DNA from: Pararhizobium sp.
Lineage (GTDB): Bacteria > Pseudomonadota > Alphaproteobacteria > Rhizobiales > Rhizobiaceae
Assembly: GCA_017794825.1 (NCBI GenBank)
Contig: CP051237.1
Location: 3,740,501 to 3,804,500, forward strand
Length of the DNA stretch: 64,000 bases
Reading direction: 5' to 3'
The position numbers and the translations under genes are program-made. Below are positions 63,913-64,000 of this stretch, in pieces (within the stretch, counting starts at the first letter, position 1; the number at the start of each line of letters is the position of its first letter). The notes beneath the pieces were generated by a model that worked only from the letters and a program-made list of their open reading frames with translations, was not told the origin of the DNA and ran no database searches.

Positions 63913-64000
63913 CATCACTTTTTCGAATTGCGGTCTGGTTCGGTCTCACGCGTGCTGGCGGCGGCCGGATGCGGAACCGGCGTCGGGAATGCTGACCAGC

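Overview
The window looks like chromosome of an alphaproteobacterium, most likely Hyphomicrobiales (Rhizobiales). The grounds are high GC, dnaG followed by rpoD, a BP26/Omp28-type SIMPL protein close to the Brucella antigen, small Rhizobiales-style secreted proteins, and many Liv-, Dpp- and Tau-type ABC importers. This assignment is inference from gene content. No plasmid, phage or intact insertion sequence was seen.

Layout. (1) 1-11.4 kb is core-like: a TetR fragment, a phosphoribosyltransferase/erythromycin-esterase pair, dnaG, rpoD, YjbQ, small exported proteins, a GST, an NTF2-like protein, a GNAT, a BP26-like protein and a CAT-anticodon tRNA (probably Ile2). (2) 12.2-33.0 kb is a catabolic block: a five-part Liv-type ABC importer with an acyl-CoA synthetase inside the operon, a nitronate monooxygenase, a scar of two truncated genes, then a leftward operon (AtuA-like protein, separate biotin carboxylase, BCCP and carboxyltransferase, two enoyl-CoA hydratases, a DsbA-like isomerase, a transglutaminase-like protein, thiolase) divergent from an isovaleryl-CoA-dehydrogenase-type ACAD plus a PECR-like reductase and a TetR regulator. 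A shared 15-bp palindrome (ATGAN-N5-TTCAT form) sits before both the importer and the divergent catabolic promoters, suggesting one regulon for import, CoA activation and degradation of a methyl-branched or isoprenoid-like acid.

(3) 34.0-49.2 kb is a second tightly coupled operon: class V aminotransferase-like protein, M20 amidohydrolase, VOC protein, MDR oxidoreductase, hotdog thioesterase, a complete Dpp/Opp-type importer, acyl-CoA ligase and SDR, followed by an Lrp/AsnC regulator and an amine-oxidase-like flavoprotein. The set fits import and hydrolysis of an N-acyl amino acid or amide, with CoA activation of the released acid. (4) 49.5-55.6 kb pairs an arylsulfatase with a divergent LysR regulator and a sulfonate/sulfate-ester-type ABC importer, a likely sulfur-scavenging unit. 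A four-copy 21-bp repeat array lies just before it. (5) 55.6-63.9 kb holds a Tat-type multicopper oxidase, an exported alpha/beta hydrolase, and an AraC / TonB receptor / MFS / FAD-monooxygenase set that looks like a xenosiderophore uptake and processing unit.

The best candidates for something undescribed are the operator-linked Liv/Atu-like regulon, the amide-acid operon, and the two unexplained repeat loci (8681-8827 and 49218-49372).
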